Part shown: positions 9,019 to 17,118 of the stretch, one piece after another | Numbering within the stretch: the first letter of the stretch is position 1 | How the letters are laid out: each line of letters begins with the position of its first letter | From: JBFFZF01 sp050732695 | GTDB taxonomy: Bacteria; Gemmatimonadota; Gemmatimonadetes; Longimicrobiales; RSA9 | Direction: 5' to 3' | Length of the DNA stretch: 64,000 bases | NCBI GenBank assembly: GCA_050732695.1 | Contig: JBOHRL010000093.1 | Coordinates: forward strand, 1 to 64,000 | Translations under genes and position numbers: made by a program | The notes under the pieces: generated by a model | Databases searched by the model: none | Seen by the model: only the letters and a program-made list of their open reading frames with translations | Told to the model about the DNA's origin: nothing

Positions 9019-10677
9019 TCAGGCGTTGTCCATCACGCCCAGCTCGCGCGGTGAAGACGCGTATCGCTTCAGCTTGCGATACAACGTTGCCGTCCCGATC
9101 CCCAGTTGCTCCGCGGCGCGCGCCCGGTTGCCGTCGTTCGCCTGCAAGACCGCAAGGATGTACTCACGCTCGATATCCTCGAGTGGACGAACTTCGCCGG
9201 GCGACCATGCAACCGGGAGCGCGAGCCCGACTTCTTCCGGGAGGTCTTCAAGATCGATGCGATTGCCTCGCGCAAGAACGACCGCGCGCTCGATCGCGTT
9301 CTCGAGTTCGCGTACGTTGCCCGGCCAGCCGTAACGCACAAGCTGGTTGGCCGCACGCGGCGTCAGGCCCGTGACCTTGCGCCCGGTGCGGCCGACCGCA
9401 TCCGCCAGGAACGTGCGCGCAAGGGCCAGGATGTCGTCGCGCCGCTCGCGCAGCGGGGGCACGCGGATCTCGACCACGCGCAGCCGATAGTAGAGGTCCT
9501 GCCGGAATCGCGCGGCGTTCACGTCCGCGACAAGATCGCGGTTCGTTGCCGCGAGTACACGCACATCGATCGGCCGATTCCTGTTCTCGCCGACGCGCCG
9601 TACTTCGCGTTCCTGCAACGTGCGCAGCAGCTTCACCTGCATCGCCGGCGGGACGTCCCCGATCTCATCCAGCAGCAACGTGCCACCCATCGCCGCCTCG
9701 AACAGACCTGGCCGATCCTGCGTCGCGCCAGTGAACGCACCTTTCGCATGGCCGAACAGTTCCGACTCGAGAAGACCCTCCGGCACCGCACCACAGTTGA
9801 TGGCGACAAATGGACCGCCGGCTCGCGGCGACTCCTCATGGATCAGCCGCGCAACACGCTCCTTCCCCACTCCGCTCTCACCCGTGATCAGAATCGTCGA
9901 GTCGACGCGCGCCACCCGGCTCGCCACATCGAGCACCCGCTGCATCGCCCCGCTCTGCACGATGAGCCCCGACACTTCCTGCCCCTTCCTCGAGCCGCCA
10001 ACCAGTTCCCGGCGCCGCCTGCGAAGACGGCCTTCCACTCGCTTCAGTTCGTCCGTGACCTGACTCAGAGCCGCGTCCATGCTGCATAGCTCGTAGAACC
10101 GCAGATGCTCTTCGATCGCATCGCCCCAATCCTCACGAGTGCGCGCAACCAGATGACACACCGCGTCACCCTTGCCGCGGCACCGCGCTTCAATGCCGTA
10201 GATCTCACGCCCATTGCACTTCGACAGATACCCGCTCGCATAGCCCGTCAGCGTCCAGCACACCGCTTCCTCCGACTGGCCCTGATGCAGGAGATGCTGC
10301 TCCGCTTCGTACGACTCGTGCCAGATCGATTCCGCGAATGCCGCTGGCTTCGATCGCGCCTCCGGAAACGGCGACGCCACCACCACCAACCCCTGCAACG
10401 TGTGCAGCCGCCCCCCCGCATTCCTCCACTCCTCTTCATCGTCCCACGGAAACGCCGTCCGCAGTGTCTCCGCCGTCCGCCACCCGTGCGCATAGCCGAA
10501 CCGCGTCAGCACCGCACGCGCCCCCGTTAGCCCCATCGTCTCGATCAGCTCCTTCCGCACCAACCCCAGCGCTACACTGTCGAAGAGCAACGCCCGCTGC
10601 CCCGCAAACCGGATCACTCCGCCCTTCGGCTCGAACTGAAGCAATTCCCTGAGGTCGAGATCTGCTACCCTCACCAC
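9019..10677 (-). CDS. Sigma-54-dependent activator with XylR-N and V4R sensor domains
   Basis: An enhancer-binding protein that opens sigma-54 promoters in response to a ligand. The N-terminal XylR-N plus V4R region (about 1-205) is the type that binds small aromatic or hydrophobic effectors. Next is a Q-linker or coiled coil (LKRVEGRLRRRRREL). The AAA+ domain has Walker A GESGVGKE, the sigma-54 contact loop GAFTGA, Walker B GTLLLDEIGD and the RxxR finger region. A Fis-type helix-turn-helix closes the protein (NRARAAEQLGIGTATLYRKL). All key elements are present. GTG at 10677 is followed directly by a second GTG; AGGAGG spacing fits the second better. It is convergent with the permease gene, so ggt/permease control is possible but not shown. 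Confidence 0.92.
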   Translation of the reverse strand: MVRVADLDLRELLQFEPKGGVIRFAGQRALLFDSVALGLVRKELIETMGLTGARAVLTRFGYAHGWRTAETLRTAFPWDDEEEWRNAGGRLHTLQGLVVVASPFPEARSKPAAFAESIWHESYEAEQHLLHQGQSEEAVCWTLTGYASGYLSKCNGREIYGIEARCRGKGDAVCHLVARTREDWGDAIEEHLRFYELCSMDAALSQVTDELKRVEGRLRRRRRELVGGSRKGQEVSGLIVQSGAMQRVLDVASRVARVDSTILITGESGVGKERVARLIHEESPRAGGPFVAINCGAVPEGLLESELFGHAKGAFTGATQDRPGLFEAAMGGTLLLDEIGDVPPAMQVKLLRTLQEREVRRVGENRNRPIDVRVLAATNRDLVADVNAARFRQDLYYRLRVVEIRVPPLRERRDDILALARTFLADAVGRTGRKVTGLTPRAANQLVRYGWPGNVRELENAIERAVVLARGNRIDLEDLPEEVGLALPVAWSPGEVRPLEDIEREYILAVLQANDGNRARAAEQLGIGTATLYRKLKRYASSPRELGVMDNA

Positions 10678-10767
10678 GCACCCTCCTGATCAGGACGAGA
10701 CGGATGTTATATCAAAATGAGAGGAAGGGCGAGCCGTCGACCGGGGATCGATAACGAAGCCGAAGAC

Positions 10768-11553
10768 TCAGACGGGAGTCCGGCCGAGCAACGAGGCGAG
10801 AACGTCCGGGAGGTCCGTGAACATGCCATCCACGCCCATGGCCAGCATGCGGCGCATGTCCACAGGCTCGTTGACGGTATACGGATGAATGACGAGGCCG
10901 GCGGCGTGGACAGTTGCAACGAGCACGGAATCGACGTCGAGGAAATGGGGACCGATCCCGTGGATCAGGTTGGCGAGTTCGCTGAGCTGCGGGCGGATGG
11001 TTGCGCTCGGCGTTTCTTTGGGGAAGAGCTGAACGAGGCGGAGGTTTGCGTTCAGGGCGCGGACCCTGCGCAGGCTTTCCGTACTGAAGGACTGCACGAT
11101 GACACGCGCGTCCTGTTCGTTCTTCGGCAGCAGCTGATACTGATCGAGGAGGCCGACGAGCGCCTGCTCCATGCCGGGCGCATCGTCGGGGTGTTTGGTC
11201 TCGATGTAGAACCGGGCGTGGCCAGCGTAGCGGGCGAGGACGTTGTCGAGCGTGGGGATGCGCTGCTTGGCGAATTCGGGTCGAGCGCGATCGGGATACA
11301 CTTCGTTGAACCAGCGGCCCGCATTGCACCTGGCGATCTGAGCGAGGGTCCGGCGGCGGACGCGTCCGGTGCAGCGGGCGCCGCGTGCGGTGCGATCGAG
11401 GGTATCGTCATGCATGACGATGAGGTGACCGTCCGCGGTCATCTGGAGGTCGAGTTCGAGAACGTCGGCGCCCGACGTGAGTGCGAGATCCCACGAAGCG
11501 AACGTGTGCTCGGGTGCGTGCGCCGCCGCACCGCGGTGGCCGATGATCAGCAA
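10768..11553 (-). CDS. Glycerophosphodiester phosphodiesterase
   Basis: Hydrolyses glycerophosphodiesters to glycerol 3-phosphate and an alcohol. The GDPD fold is clear: IIGHRGAAAHAPEHT (catalytic HRG near the start), a Glu-Asp pair in VLELDLQMTADGHLIVMHDD (metal and second catalytic His), FYIETKH, and the C-terminal NEPVDMRRMLAMGVDGMFTDLP. The reading frame stays open far upstream into the divergent sigma-factor gene, so the true start lies inside it. No ATG or GTG is in frame. The TTG at 11553, two codons before IIGHRG, is the conservative choice, and a TTG near 11655 is an alternative. No signal peptide is seen with this start. Confidence 0.8.
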   Translation of the reverse strand: MLIIGHRGAAAHAPEHTFASWDLALTSGADVLELDLQMTADGHLIVMHDDTLDRTARGARCTGRVRRRTLAQIARCNAGRWFNEVYPDRARPEFAKQRIPTLDNVLARYAGHARFYIETKHPDDAPGMEQALVGLLDQYQLLPKNEQDARVIVQSFSTESLRRVRALNANLRLVQLFPKETPSATIRPQLSELANLIHGIGPHFLDVDSVLVATVHAAGLVIHPYTVNEPVDMRRMLAMGVDGMFTDLPDVLASLLGRTPV

Positions 11554-11914
11554 ACGCGGAGGAAGGTCGAGGTGAGGATCGCGTGATCGCAGCGGTACCG
11601 GTTCATGGCGAGTCCGAGTGTAAGTGCACGGCAGCCAGCCCTCGAGTGGCAAGCATGGCGAGGTGTCTCGGAGTAAACAAGATCCGGCACTCGAACCGGT
11701 GAGACGGGAAAAGCATCGCCCGCGAGGTGAGAAAAGGACCGCATCGCATCCGTTCCCGAAGTGAGGTCGGGGACGGCAGCCAGAGCGAACTCCCCACAGC
11801 GAAGCGAGCGCCGTCCCGGCGGTCGGCCGGGTCCCCGGCTTCCCCCCCGGGGCACCCGCGCCGGCCGGATCCGCATGGCTATCAATGATGTGTCTGCGCC
11901 GGTACGTTTGAGGC
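11554..11914. other. Intergenic region between divergent genes
   Basis: About 360 bases separate the phosphodiesterase (leftward) from the ECF sigma factor (rightward). Part of it may encode the N-terminus of the phosphodiesterase if an upstream TTG is used. I see no recognisable promoter, repeat or RNA gene. If the sigma factor regulates itself, its own target promoter should be here. Confidence 0.4.
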
Positions 11915-12490
11915 ATGCTCGAGGACGCGGCAGGCATGCCCGGCAACGCGGCAAGGCGCGAGGACCCCAGGTCCTCGACGATCGAGGAGCTGGTGACGTC
12001 ATGGGCTCGGACCATCCGCGCCGCTGCGGCGAAGTACGGAATCGCGGGTCCTGATCTCGACGAAGTCGCACAGGATGTCCGGGTGCGGCTGTGGCGCGCT
12101 CTCGAGCAACACGGTAAGCCTGCGTCCGCGCTGACTGCGGCGTATGCGTATCGTGCGGCAACATCGGCAGCCATCGACCTGCTGCGCCGGCGTCGTGCCG
12201 AGCAACCGCAGCGCCGAGCCGGGTTCGAGGAAGCGGTGGCCGTCGTCGCCGGCCCGGGTGCCGGCGCGGCCGATGAGTCCGCGATCCTGGACAGGCTCGA
12301 GACCGCGCTGGCCATGGTTCCGGAATCGCGCCGGCCGGCAGTTCGGCTGCATCTGGAAGGGAAGCACGTCAGTGAAATCGCGAACCTGCTTGGCTGGACG
12401 CCGGCCGCTGCGAGGAATCGGCTCTATCGTGGCCTCGACGACTTGAGAACCGCGTTACGCGACGAGACGGACGCGGACAGGCAACCATGA
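11915..12490 (+). CDS. ECF-type RNA polymerase sigma factor
   Basis: A 191-residue group 4 sigma factor with only regions 2 and 4. Region 2 lies at about 25-95 (ELVTSWARTIRAAAAKYGI, then DEVAQDVRVRLWRAL and the helix AYRAATSAAIDLLRRRR). Region 4 is at about 133-182 (VPESRRPAVRLHLEGKHVS, EIANLLGWTPAAARNRLYRG). It directs polymerase to a dedicated promoter set when released from an anti-sigma factor. Its stop overlaps the start of the next gene by four bases (ATGA), so the two are translationally coupled, the usual arrangement of sigma and anti-sigma. A TPR-CHAT gene lies tail-to-tail with the pair. Confidence 0.88.
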   Translation: MLEDAAGMPGNAARREDPRSSTIEELVTSWARTIRAAAAKYGIAGPDLDEVAQDVRVRLWRALEQHGKPASALTAAYAYRAATSAAIDLLRRRRAEQPQRRAGFEEAVAVVAGPGAGAADESAILDRLETALAMVPESRRPAVRLHLEGKHVSEIANLLGWTPAAARNRLYRGLDDLRTALRDETDADRQP

Positions 12491-13092
12491 ACGACGAAAC
12501 TCTTCGGACCGCCTATACAACCTTGCGCGGCCGCCGCGCGGCTGAGGCGCCACCCGATATCGATATCGAGATCATACGGTCGATCGCCGAGGGCACATAC
12601 GATCGAAACGACCGCGACGCATTGCTCGATCGAGTCCTCGCACACCCTGCTACAGCGCGCGAGTTTGCGTTCCTCGCCGAGATCGCACGTGCGAGACCGA
12701 AGGCCCGAACATTACACTGGCTCGCGGCTGCCGCATCGGTCGCACTCGTCGTCACGGCCGGGCTCTTCGTTCGCCAGGCGATCCGGCCGGCGACCGACGT
12801 CATGCGAAGCTCCGGCAGCGTACCGCAACTCGTATCGCCCCCGGCTGAAGAAACGGTTGCGGCGGGCTCGCGTTTTGTCTGGAATCGATACGCCAACGCC
12901 AACGCGTACCGTTTCGAGATGATCGACGCCGAAGGCGATCTCGTCACACAGGCTTCGACGCTCGACACGGCGTGGGTGCTCCCCGTTGCAACCACCATCG
13001 AGACGGGGGCGAGCTACGTGTGGTGGGTCACCGCAGTGCTCGAGGATGGCACGGAGCGACGCGCGCGGCCCCGCCGCGTCACCGGTGGCTGA
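12487..13092 (+). CDS. Single-span membrane protein, probable anti-sigma factor
   Basis: A 201-residue protein coupled by a 4-base overlap to the ECF sigma gene. Residues 1-72 are charged and should be cytoplasmic (helical DALLDRVLAHPATAREFAFL). One membrane span follows (LHWLAAAASVALVVTAGLFV, about 77-96), then an outer segment of about 100 residues that looks like a fibronectin-III or Ig-type beta-sandwich (RFVWNRYANANAYRFEMID, SYVWWVTAV). There is no HxxxCxxC zinc motif, so it is not a classical ZAS protein. Position, topology and coupling point to an anti-sigma factor; this is inference. The gene ends five bases from the end of the convergent TPR-CHAT gene. Confidence 0.7.
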   Translation: MNDETLRTAYTTLRGRRAAEAPPDIDIEIIRSIAEGTYDRNDRDALLDRVLAHPATAREFAFLAEIARARPKARTLHWLAAAASVALVVTAGLFVRQAIRPATDVMRSSGSVPQLVSPPAEETVAAGSRFVWNRYANANAYRFEMIDAEGDLVTQASTLDTAWVLPVATTIETGASYVWWVTAVLEDGTERRARPRRVTGG

Positions 13093-13097
13093 TCACA

Positions 13098-15866
13098 TCA
13101 GAATACGGCCGGCCGCACCGCTGCGTTGCCGCTCAGTGAGAAAGCGGCCCACACGGCCGGCGATTCACCGTCCTCGAACGATGTCCGCTTCGCCTTCCAC
13201 AGTGCATCACCCGCCGATCCACCCGCCCGCAGCTCGGAGTAGAATCGTGCGATGAGCGGTTGTATCGATCGGTCGCCGACCGGCCAGTAGGTCGCGACGA
13301 CCGCACGCGCGCCCGCTTCGAGGAATGGCGCCGTCAGCCCCTGCAATCCTTCGCCGGCAACGACTACGCCACCCAGTGTCCGGCAGGCGGACAACACAAC
13401 GAGATCCAGCTCGAGCGGTAACGCAGCGATATCGGCAACGCCGATGCGCCCATCCATGCTGTCCGTTGCGCCGACGTACAGCGCGCTTGCGAGAATGCCG
13501 TCATCTTCGACGCGCGCATGAGTGGCGAGGTGCAGAAGTCCGATGCCCGACCAGTCAATGGCGCGGAGGGCAACCTCGGTCGCGTCCGTGCCGAGCAGCA
13601 GACGCGGTTCGCGAAGGGCACGCGCAACGGCTCGCGCTTCGATCCTCGATGACGGCAGGGGCGGAAGACCGAAGGCAGGTCCGAACATCGCATCACCGAC
13701 AACGACTGCGCCGGTTCGCGGCACTCGCTGCTCGCGCGCCTGCCACATCGCCAGAGCGAGTCGGGCACTCGGCATGAGACTCGTCGCAAATCGCTCGATT
13801 ACGCGCCGCCCATCCGCCATCACGAGCGCATCGAACGGCAGGCGGTGCAACGGGCCATCCGGTGACAGGACGAGTCTCGTGATATTCGCCGGAACTTCCG
13901 CAAGGACCTCATCCAGCACCGCCTCGCCCAATCGTCTCGCCAGCCCGTCCGCGCCGACCCCGCCCTCGAGAGCAGTCGCAAAACGTCGGATCGCGCCGGT
14001 CAACGAATCGGCCGGAGCCAGATCGAACGCGCGCAGGCCCTCGCGCGTCACGAGGAACGCCGTCGAGGGCTCGCCGCCGGCACCGGTCGCGAACTCGACA
14101 AGTGCAGTCGAATCCGGAATCGCCGCGCGCAACGTTTGCGGGTCGAGCCCGTCGGGCATGAGGCGAGTTTCCGGCTGTTCCGTAGAGCCGACCGGTTCCG
14201 GACCCAGCGCTCGCCGGCGTACGAGTTGCGTCCACAGAAATCGCGCCCGCTCCGCTTCTGCGATACGGAAAGCAGACTCGACCCGACCATTGGTCGCAAA
14301 CAGGTGCACGACCGTGGCGATGCCGAGGTCCGGGTCCGCATCCAGCCGGCGGCTCTGCAATGCCGCGACACTCGCATCGCGGTCCTGTTGGAGATTCCGT
14401 ACGTAGTCGATATGCAGGAACGCGCGCTCGAGCCGCCGCTCGGCTGCGGCCAGATCACCAGCGCGGGCATGCGCTTCCGCGAGCCGAAGCTCTCCCTCGA
14501 GCAGATAATGGCGGCTCCACGAACTCATCGCGACGAGGTACGCCTCGAACCATTGGATCGCGGCGGAATAGTCGCCGCGGGCGAGTGCATTCAACCCGCG
14601 CACGTATTTTTCGTCGACCTCCCACCCGCGCATTCCCAGCTGGCGCGACTCCGCCATCGCCCGATCAAGCCACTGTTCCGCGCCGTCGAGGTCGCCCGCC
14701 CCGCGCGCAGTCGCCGATAATGCGAACAGTACATACGGGTGCGATGTACGCCAACCGATCGAATCGTTGCGCGCGTACGCTCGCAGCAACCCATCACGCG
14801 CAGCACCGAATCGACCCATGGCAAGGTTCGCACCTGCATCGACGATGTCGGTCGTCGCAAGGCCGAGCCGATCATTCGTTCTCTCGAAGATGGCTCTCGC
14901 CTCGAGCGCATGCCTTGCCGCCGTCGCCGCATCGCCGACCCGCGAAGCGACCTGCGCAAGGACCAGCGTCGCCCACGCTGCTGTCAGCTCATCGCCCGCG
15001 GCGCGCGCGATCGATGCACCATCCTGCGCATCGCGCAGCCCGCCGCGCAGATTGATCGAGTACGTCGTCGCCGCATAGGCTGAGAATTGCAGCGCGACGG
15101 CGAGGCCCAACTGGTCGCCAGTCGTGCGCAGCACGACCAGCGCCGAATCGATGGCTGCCCGCGAATCTGCCTGCCGCCCGCGAATCTCGAGGACCTGCGC
15201 ACGCACGATGAGACAGCGGCCGATCGTGCGCGCATCACCCGATGCACGCGCTCGTTCGAGAGCCGACGTCACCAGCGAATCCGCACGCAAGACCGCCGCA
15301 CCCCGGATCGCCGCCGCCTGTCCACACCGAATCCGCGCCGCATCCACGTCCCGCGCATTCGTGCCGATGCTGGTGCTCGCGCGCTCCGCCAGCGCGCGCG
15401 CCGAATCCGCACTCGACGTGCGCGTCGCGATCGCAGCGAGTCCGAGCAGTGCCTGCGCCCGCGCAACAGGATCGCCTCGCGACCCCTGACCGAGCACCTG
15501 TTCGAACGCGAACGCCGCCGAGTCCGTGCGCCAACGGATCAGCTTGCCCAGCCCCAGCCCCAGCCACGCCTGTACTGTGATCCCGTCGCCCGAGCCACCA
15601 CGAGCGCCGCCGTCCTCGAGCAGCTCGCCATACAGACGGTCCGCTTCCGCGTACCGGTACGTCTCACGCGACAGCGTCGCCAGGCTCAGAAGCGCGAGAA
15701 CGTCGCCCCCGTCCGCCTCCATCCGCCACCGCGTGCGTTGCGATTCCACGCGATCCTCATCCACAGCCTGCGCCGCCGCCTCCACCGCAGCGCGCGCACG
15801 GCTGTAATCCGCAGGCGCCGAAACCGTGGCCGCCTGAATCGCGAGGAACAGCGTCGCCGCACTCAT
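13098..15866 (-). CDS. TPR-CHAT protein (caspase-like protease)
   Basis: A large protein (922 residues from the ATG at 15866) with a possible signal-like hydrophobic N-terminus (MSAATLFLAIQAATVSA). About 500 residues of Ala-rich helical repeats of TPR type follow, and then a C-terminal CHAT domain of the caspase/separase clan. The catalytic pair is visible: His in LLHLATHARVEDDG (about 783) and Cys in LVVLSACRTLGG (about 828), followed by the typical GEGLQGLTAPFLEAGARAVV and YWPVGD. It should be a peptidase whose TPR part senses or binds a partner. An upstream in-frame ATG (15932) exists, but neither start has a strong ribosome site. It is convergent with the sigma/anti-sigma pair, which are its natural candidate partners. 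Confidence 0.88.
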   Translation of the reverse strand: MSAATLFLAIQAATVSAPADYSRARAAVEAAAQAVDEDRVESQRTRWRMEADGGDVLALLSLATLSRETYRYAEADRLYGELLEDGGARGGSGDGITVQAWLGLGLGKLIRWRTDSAAFAFEQVLGQGSRGDPVARAQALLGLAAIATRTSSADSARALAERASTSIGTNARDVDAARIRCGQAAAIRGAAVLRADSLVTSALERARASGDARTIGRCLIVRAQVLEIRGRQADSRAAIDSALVVLRTTGDQLGLAVALQFSAYAATTYSINLRGGLRDAQDGASIARAAGDELTAAWATLVLAQVASRVGDAATAARHALEARAIFERTNDRLGLATTDIVDAGANLAMGRFGAARDGLLRAYARNDSIGWRTSHPYVLFALSATARGAGDLDGAEQWLDRAMAESRQLGMRGWEVDEKYVRGLNALARGDYSAAIQWFEAYLVAMSSWSRHYLLEGELRLAEAHARAGDLAAAERRLERAFLHIDYVRNLQQDRDASVAALQSRRLDADPDLGIATVVHLFATNGRVESAFRIAEAERARFLWTQLVRRRALGPEPVGSTEQPETRLMPDGLDPQTLRAAIPDSTALVEFATGAGGEPSTAFLVTREGLRAFDLAPADSLTGAIRRFATALEGGVGADGLARRLGEAVLDEVLAEVPANITRLVLSPDGPLHRLPFDALVMADGRRVIERFATSLMPSARLALAMWQAREQRVPRTGAVVVGDAMFGPAFGLPPLPSSRIEARAVARALREPRLLLGTDATEVALRAIDWSGIGLLHLATHARVEDDGILASALYVGATDSMDGRIGVADIAALPLELDLVVLSACRTLGGVVVAGEGLQGLTAPFLEAGARAVVATYWPVGDRSIQPLIARFYSELRAGGSAGDALWKAKRTSFEDGESPAVWAAFSLSGNAAVRPAVF

Positions 15867-15942
15867 TTTTGTCTTGTTCGCCCAATCTAATGGGCAGTCC
15901 CGGCGAACGGCCAACCCGACCCGGCCGATCATGGGCCTGTTC

Positions 15943-15971
15943 TTGACAGACCCGGCGTGGCCGGGTAGGAT
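15943..15971 (+). promoter_or_regulatory. Sigma-70-like promoter of the CbiX-like gene
   Basis: TTGACA (15943-15948), a spacer of exactly 17 bases and TAGGAT (15966-15971) form a near-consensus housekeeping promoter, rare to see so clearly in this GC-rich window. The predicted transcription start (about 15978-15982) falls at or just before the first ATG at 15982. The message is therefore either leaderless or starts translation at the in-frame ATG 16012. Confidence 0.7.
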
Positions 15972-15981
15972 CGGGCGTTAC

Positions 15982-16935
15982 ATGAGAATGAATCTCAATC
16001 GCGCAAGAACGATGCGTCTACTGGCCATGGCCGCCTGCCTCGGGATCGCCGCGTGTGCAGCCCGAGCGAGCGAAGAAACCGCGCGCGTGACGTCTCCATC
16101 CGCAGAGGGTGAGGGTGTCGGGATCCTGCTGATGGCACACGGGGGCTCGGCGGAGTGGAACGAGTCCGTGTCCGGTGCGGTGGCGTCGCTGCGCGAGCGG
16201 ATGCCGGTCACGGTGGCGTTCGGGATGGCGGATCCGAAGACGCTGGAGGCCGCGCTGGACACGCTCGCGGACGGGGGAGTAGAGAGGGTAGCGGTGGTGC
16301 GGCTATTCATCTCGGGCGAGTCGTTTCTGGATCAGACGCTGTACCTGCTGGGATTGCGGGAGGCGCCCCCGGCGCAGTTCGTGGTTCACGGAGAGCAACA
16401 TGGATCGAGTGGCGGCGGCCAGGCGCCGATCGCGCATGATCTGGAGGTGATCACGCACGAGGAAGGTCTGGCTCGCTGGAGTGGAGTTGCGCGGATCCTG
16501 ATGGATCGTGCGGGGTCGCTGAGTCGTGATGTGTCGCGAGAGAGCGTGTTGATCGTCGCGCATGGCATGGCGACGGACGAGGATAATGGTGCATTATTGG
16601 CGGCGATGGAAGCGGCCGCGGAGGGGTTACGGAAGGAGGGCTACTTCTCGGTAGCGGTCGAGACGTTGCGCGAAGACTGGCCCGAGGAGCGGGCGGCAGC
16701 CGAGGTTCGCATTCGCAGCCGAGTCGAGCAGGAATCGGCGGCCGGCCGGCTCGTGCTCGTGGTACCGCTGCGGCTGTCGGGGTTCGGGCCGTACGAGACG
16801 GTTCTCGAGGGCCTGAGTTACGCACGCGGACAGGCGTTGCTGCCGCACGCAGGGATCACGGTATGGATCGAGGAGACCGCTGCGAAGCTTTTCTGCCGGG
16901 AGGGCTGGTCGAATCCCTTGCGGTCGTGTCGCTGA
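15982..16935 (+). CDS. Exported CbiX/sirohydrochlorin chelatase-like lipoprotein
   Basis: Related to the CbiX/SirB chelatases that insert Co or Fe into sirohydrochlorin. Two half domains are visible: GILLMAHGGSAEWNESV (about 55) and VLIVAHGMATDEDNG (about 190), each with the HG that holds the metal-binding His, plus LVLVVPLRLSGFGPYE near the end. Unlike normal cytosolic chelatases it begins with a signal peptide and lipobox (MAACLGIAAC, Cys about 25), so it should sit in a membrane facing the periplasm. It starts at ATG 15982 if leaderless, or ATG 16012 with a short leader; neither has a good ribosome site. Fur-like control and the metal-chelatase fold point to an iron or metal role outside cobalamin synthesis. 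Function is unproven. Confidence 0.8.
   Translation: MRMNLNRARTMRLLAMAACLGIAACAARASEETARVTSPSAEGEGVGILLMAHGGSAEWNESVSGAVASLRERMPVTVAFGMADPKTLEAALDTLADGGVERVAVVRLFISGESFLDQTLYLLGLREAPPAQFVVHGEQHGSSGGGQAPIAHDLEVITHEEGLARWSGVARILMDRAGSLSRDVSRESVLIVAHGMATDEDNGALLAAMEAAAEGLRKEGYFSVAVETLREDWPEERAAAEVRIRSRVEQESAAGRLVLVVPLRLSGFGPYETVLEGLSYARGQALLPHAGITVWIEETAAKLFCREGWSNPLRSCR
15983..15997. promoter_or_regulatory. Fur-like operator over the start of the CbiX-like gene
   Basis: TGAGAATGAATCTCA is a 7-1-7 inverted repeat (TGAGAAT and the complement of TGAGATT). It matches the TGATAATnATTATCA form of the Fur box at 12 of 14 positions. It lies just downstream of the predicted transcription start, a repressing position. 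A related palindrome precedes the TonB receptor at 56.7 kb. Confidence 0.6.
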
Positions 16936-17118
16936 TTCAGGGCTGACAATAGCCTGTCATATCCATCGAGGTCCGAACTCTTCCTGAACACGAGGCCGCG
17001 TGCGGACGCCGGGTCAGGCCGGTAGGATTGAGCTGTTGAGCGGCGGCCCCGGGGATGGACGGATTGTGCGGATTGCGATGGCAACGCGGACACACACGGT
17101 GGGAAGGATAGGGGCACG

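Noticed and set aside
11554..12315. Upstream continuation of the phosphodiesterase frame on the minus strand
   Set aside because: It lies over the coupled sigma-factor gene and contains no family sequence or start signal; GC-rich DNA leaves such frames open.
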